A stretch of DNA of 64,000 nucleotides from RPQJ01 sp963746325 (GTDB lineage: Bacteria; Pseudomonadota; Gammaproteobacteria; Steroidobacterales; Steroidobacteraceae): positions 558,001 to 622,000 of the forward strand of contig CAVVBC010000005.1 of the NCBI GenBank assembly GCA_963746325.1. The letters run 5' to 3'. The notes beneath the pieces were generated by a model. That model made no database searches, was not told the origin of the DNA, and saw only the letters and a list, made by a program, of their open reading frames with translations. Both the position numbers and the translations under genes were made by a program. Shown here piece after piece: positions 63,235 through 64,000 of this stretch; the stretch's first letter is position 1, and each line of letters opens with the position of its first letter.

Positions 63235-64000
63235 TCAGCCGAGCAGGTCCGCCACCGAGACTGACCCGATCTCCGTCAGGGGCTTGGGCCCGCCGATCAC
63301 GAAGCCCTGCGCGTAATCGACGCCGATCTCCTGCAGTTTCTCCAGTGCAGCCTCGCTTTCGACGGACTCGGCGATCACGATCTTGCCCATGACGTGGCCG
63401 ATCTCCTTGATGGACCGCACCATCGCGTAATCGACCCGGTCCTGCGCCAGGTTGCCGACGAACATGCCGTCGATCTTGAGGTGGTCCACCGCCAGGGCCT
63501 TGAGGTACGCGAACGACGACACGCCGCTGCCGAAGTCGTCGAGCGCAAACGAGCAGCCCAGCCGCCGCAGCGCCATGATCAGCGCGTTCGCCCGGCCCAG
63601 GTTACCGACCGCGACGTTCTCCGTGGTTTCGAAACCGATGCGGCGAGGGTCGACGCCGCTCGACGCCAGGCTCTGGCGCACGAACTCGGCGGTTTCCGGA
63701 TCGGCCACGGTGTCCTTGGACAGGTTGATGAAGATCTTCGCGGCGCGCTTGAGCGCTTCGCCGTTCGCGCCGACCCACTGCAACGCAGTGGCGAGCACCC
63801 AGCGGTCGTAGCGGATGGACAGGTTGTAGCGCTCGACCGCGGGCAGGAACGCGCCCGGCGGCACGACGCGCCCGGATTCGTCGCGCATGCGCAGCAGCAT
63901 TTCATAGTGCGGCAGGCGCGGGGCGCCGCCCTCCGGCTGGCTCAGCGGACGTATCTCCTGCGCCTCGAGGAACAGCCGGTTCTCGACCAGCGCCCGCTTG
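63235..64000 (-). CDS. EAL-domain cyclic-di-GMP phosphodiesterase (N-terminus outside window)
   Basis: The frame is open to the window end, so the protein continues upstream. The visible part starts ENRLFLEAQEIRPLS and HYEMLLRM (EML in place of EAL), followed by INLSKDTV (Asn), FETTENVAVG (Glu), FALDDFGSG (Asp-Asp), DHLKIDGMF (Lys), AESVES (Glu) and VDYAQGFVIGGP (Gln). These are the usual metal and substrate residues, so the domain may be active. Probably only the EAL half of a larger GGDEF-EAL or PAS-EAL protein. A terminator follows. Confidence 0.88.
   Translation of the reverse strand, partial: KRALVENRLFLEAQEIRPLSQPEGGAPRLPHYEMLLRMRDESGRVVPPGAFLPAVERYNLSIRYDRWVLATALQWVGANGEALKRAAKIFINLSKDTVADPETAEFVRQSLASSGVDPRRIGFETTENVAVGNLGRANALIMALRRLGCSFALDDFGSGVSSFAYLKALAVDHLKIDGMFVGNLAQDRVDYAMVRSIKEIGHVMGKIVIAESVESEAALEKLQEIGVDYAQGFVIGGPKPLTEIGSVSVADLLG

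Overview
The window is high-GC DNA (mostly GC-rich codons, with a few sharply AT-rich regulatory patches) from a gammaproteobacterium. Supporting signs are a PA0069-type radical SAM protein, a YedI-type DUF808 protein, a BamA-like barrel protein ending in Phe, PII/GlnK behind a sigma-54-like promoter, and a class I PHA synthase. A Xanthomonadales, Nevskiales or Steroidobacterales relative is plausible, but no rRNA or tRNA is present to fix it.

Region 1 (1-14.4 kb): after the 3' end of a TPR/TonB-like gene and a 270-bp hairpin element comes a 12-gene minus-strand cluster, read from 14337 down to 748. It encodes four lipoproteins, a Ser/Thr kinase-TPR protein, a PEGA-formylglycine-enzyme-like protein, a small anchor protein, a MotA/TolQ/ExbB proton channel, an actin/Hsp70-like protein, an FHA protein and two tandem TM-coiled coil-vWA proteins. 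Many junctions overlap (TTGA, ATGA), so I read it as one envelope-spanning system driven by the proton gradient and tuned by phosphorylation. Its exact job is unknown.

Region 2 (14.4-28 kb): radical SAM protein, MFS exporter, DUF885 protein, LCAT-like lipase, DUF2238 protein, alpha/beta hydrolase, a large PAS histidine kinase, a class I glutamine amidotransferase, an internally deleted EAL remnant and threonine ammonia-lyase (ilvA). Region 3 (28-38.3 kb): small membrane protein, periplasmic lipoprotein-sorting-like protein, giant VPS10/BNR protein, DUF808 protein and a complete MacAB-type efflux operon (outer membrane factor, fusion protein, ATPase, permease). Region 4 (38.3-48.5 kb): hydrolase, glutamine synthetase-like enzyme, murB, HDOD, glyoxalase, DsbA-like lipoprotein, ChrA, and acetolactate synthase large and small subunits arranged head to head. 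A second hairpin-rich intergenic region follows.

Region 5 (48.5-64 kb): thioesterase, alcohol dehydrogenase, CIA30 protein, Omp85-like protein, quinone reductase, thioredoxin-like ferredoxin, glnK, FAD reductase, phaC, transglutaminase plus Anbu proteasome homologue, an ABC-2 exporter operon with HlyD and TetR genes, and a partial EAL phosphodiesterase.

The most unusual signal is a 28-nt sequence that occurs three times, identical each time, always as the loop of a long perfect hairpin. The 23-27-nt arms differ between copies, but every change is compensated in the other arm. All copies lie between convergent genes. A second window-wide feature is about 21 apparent single-base frameshifts in 14 genes. 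They look more like sequencing or assembly indels than decay, and affected genes are annotated across them.
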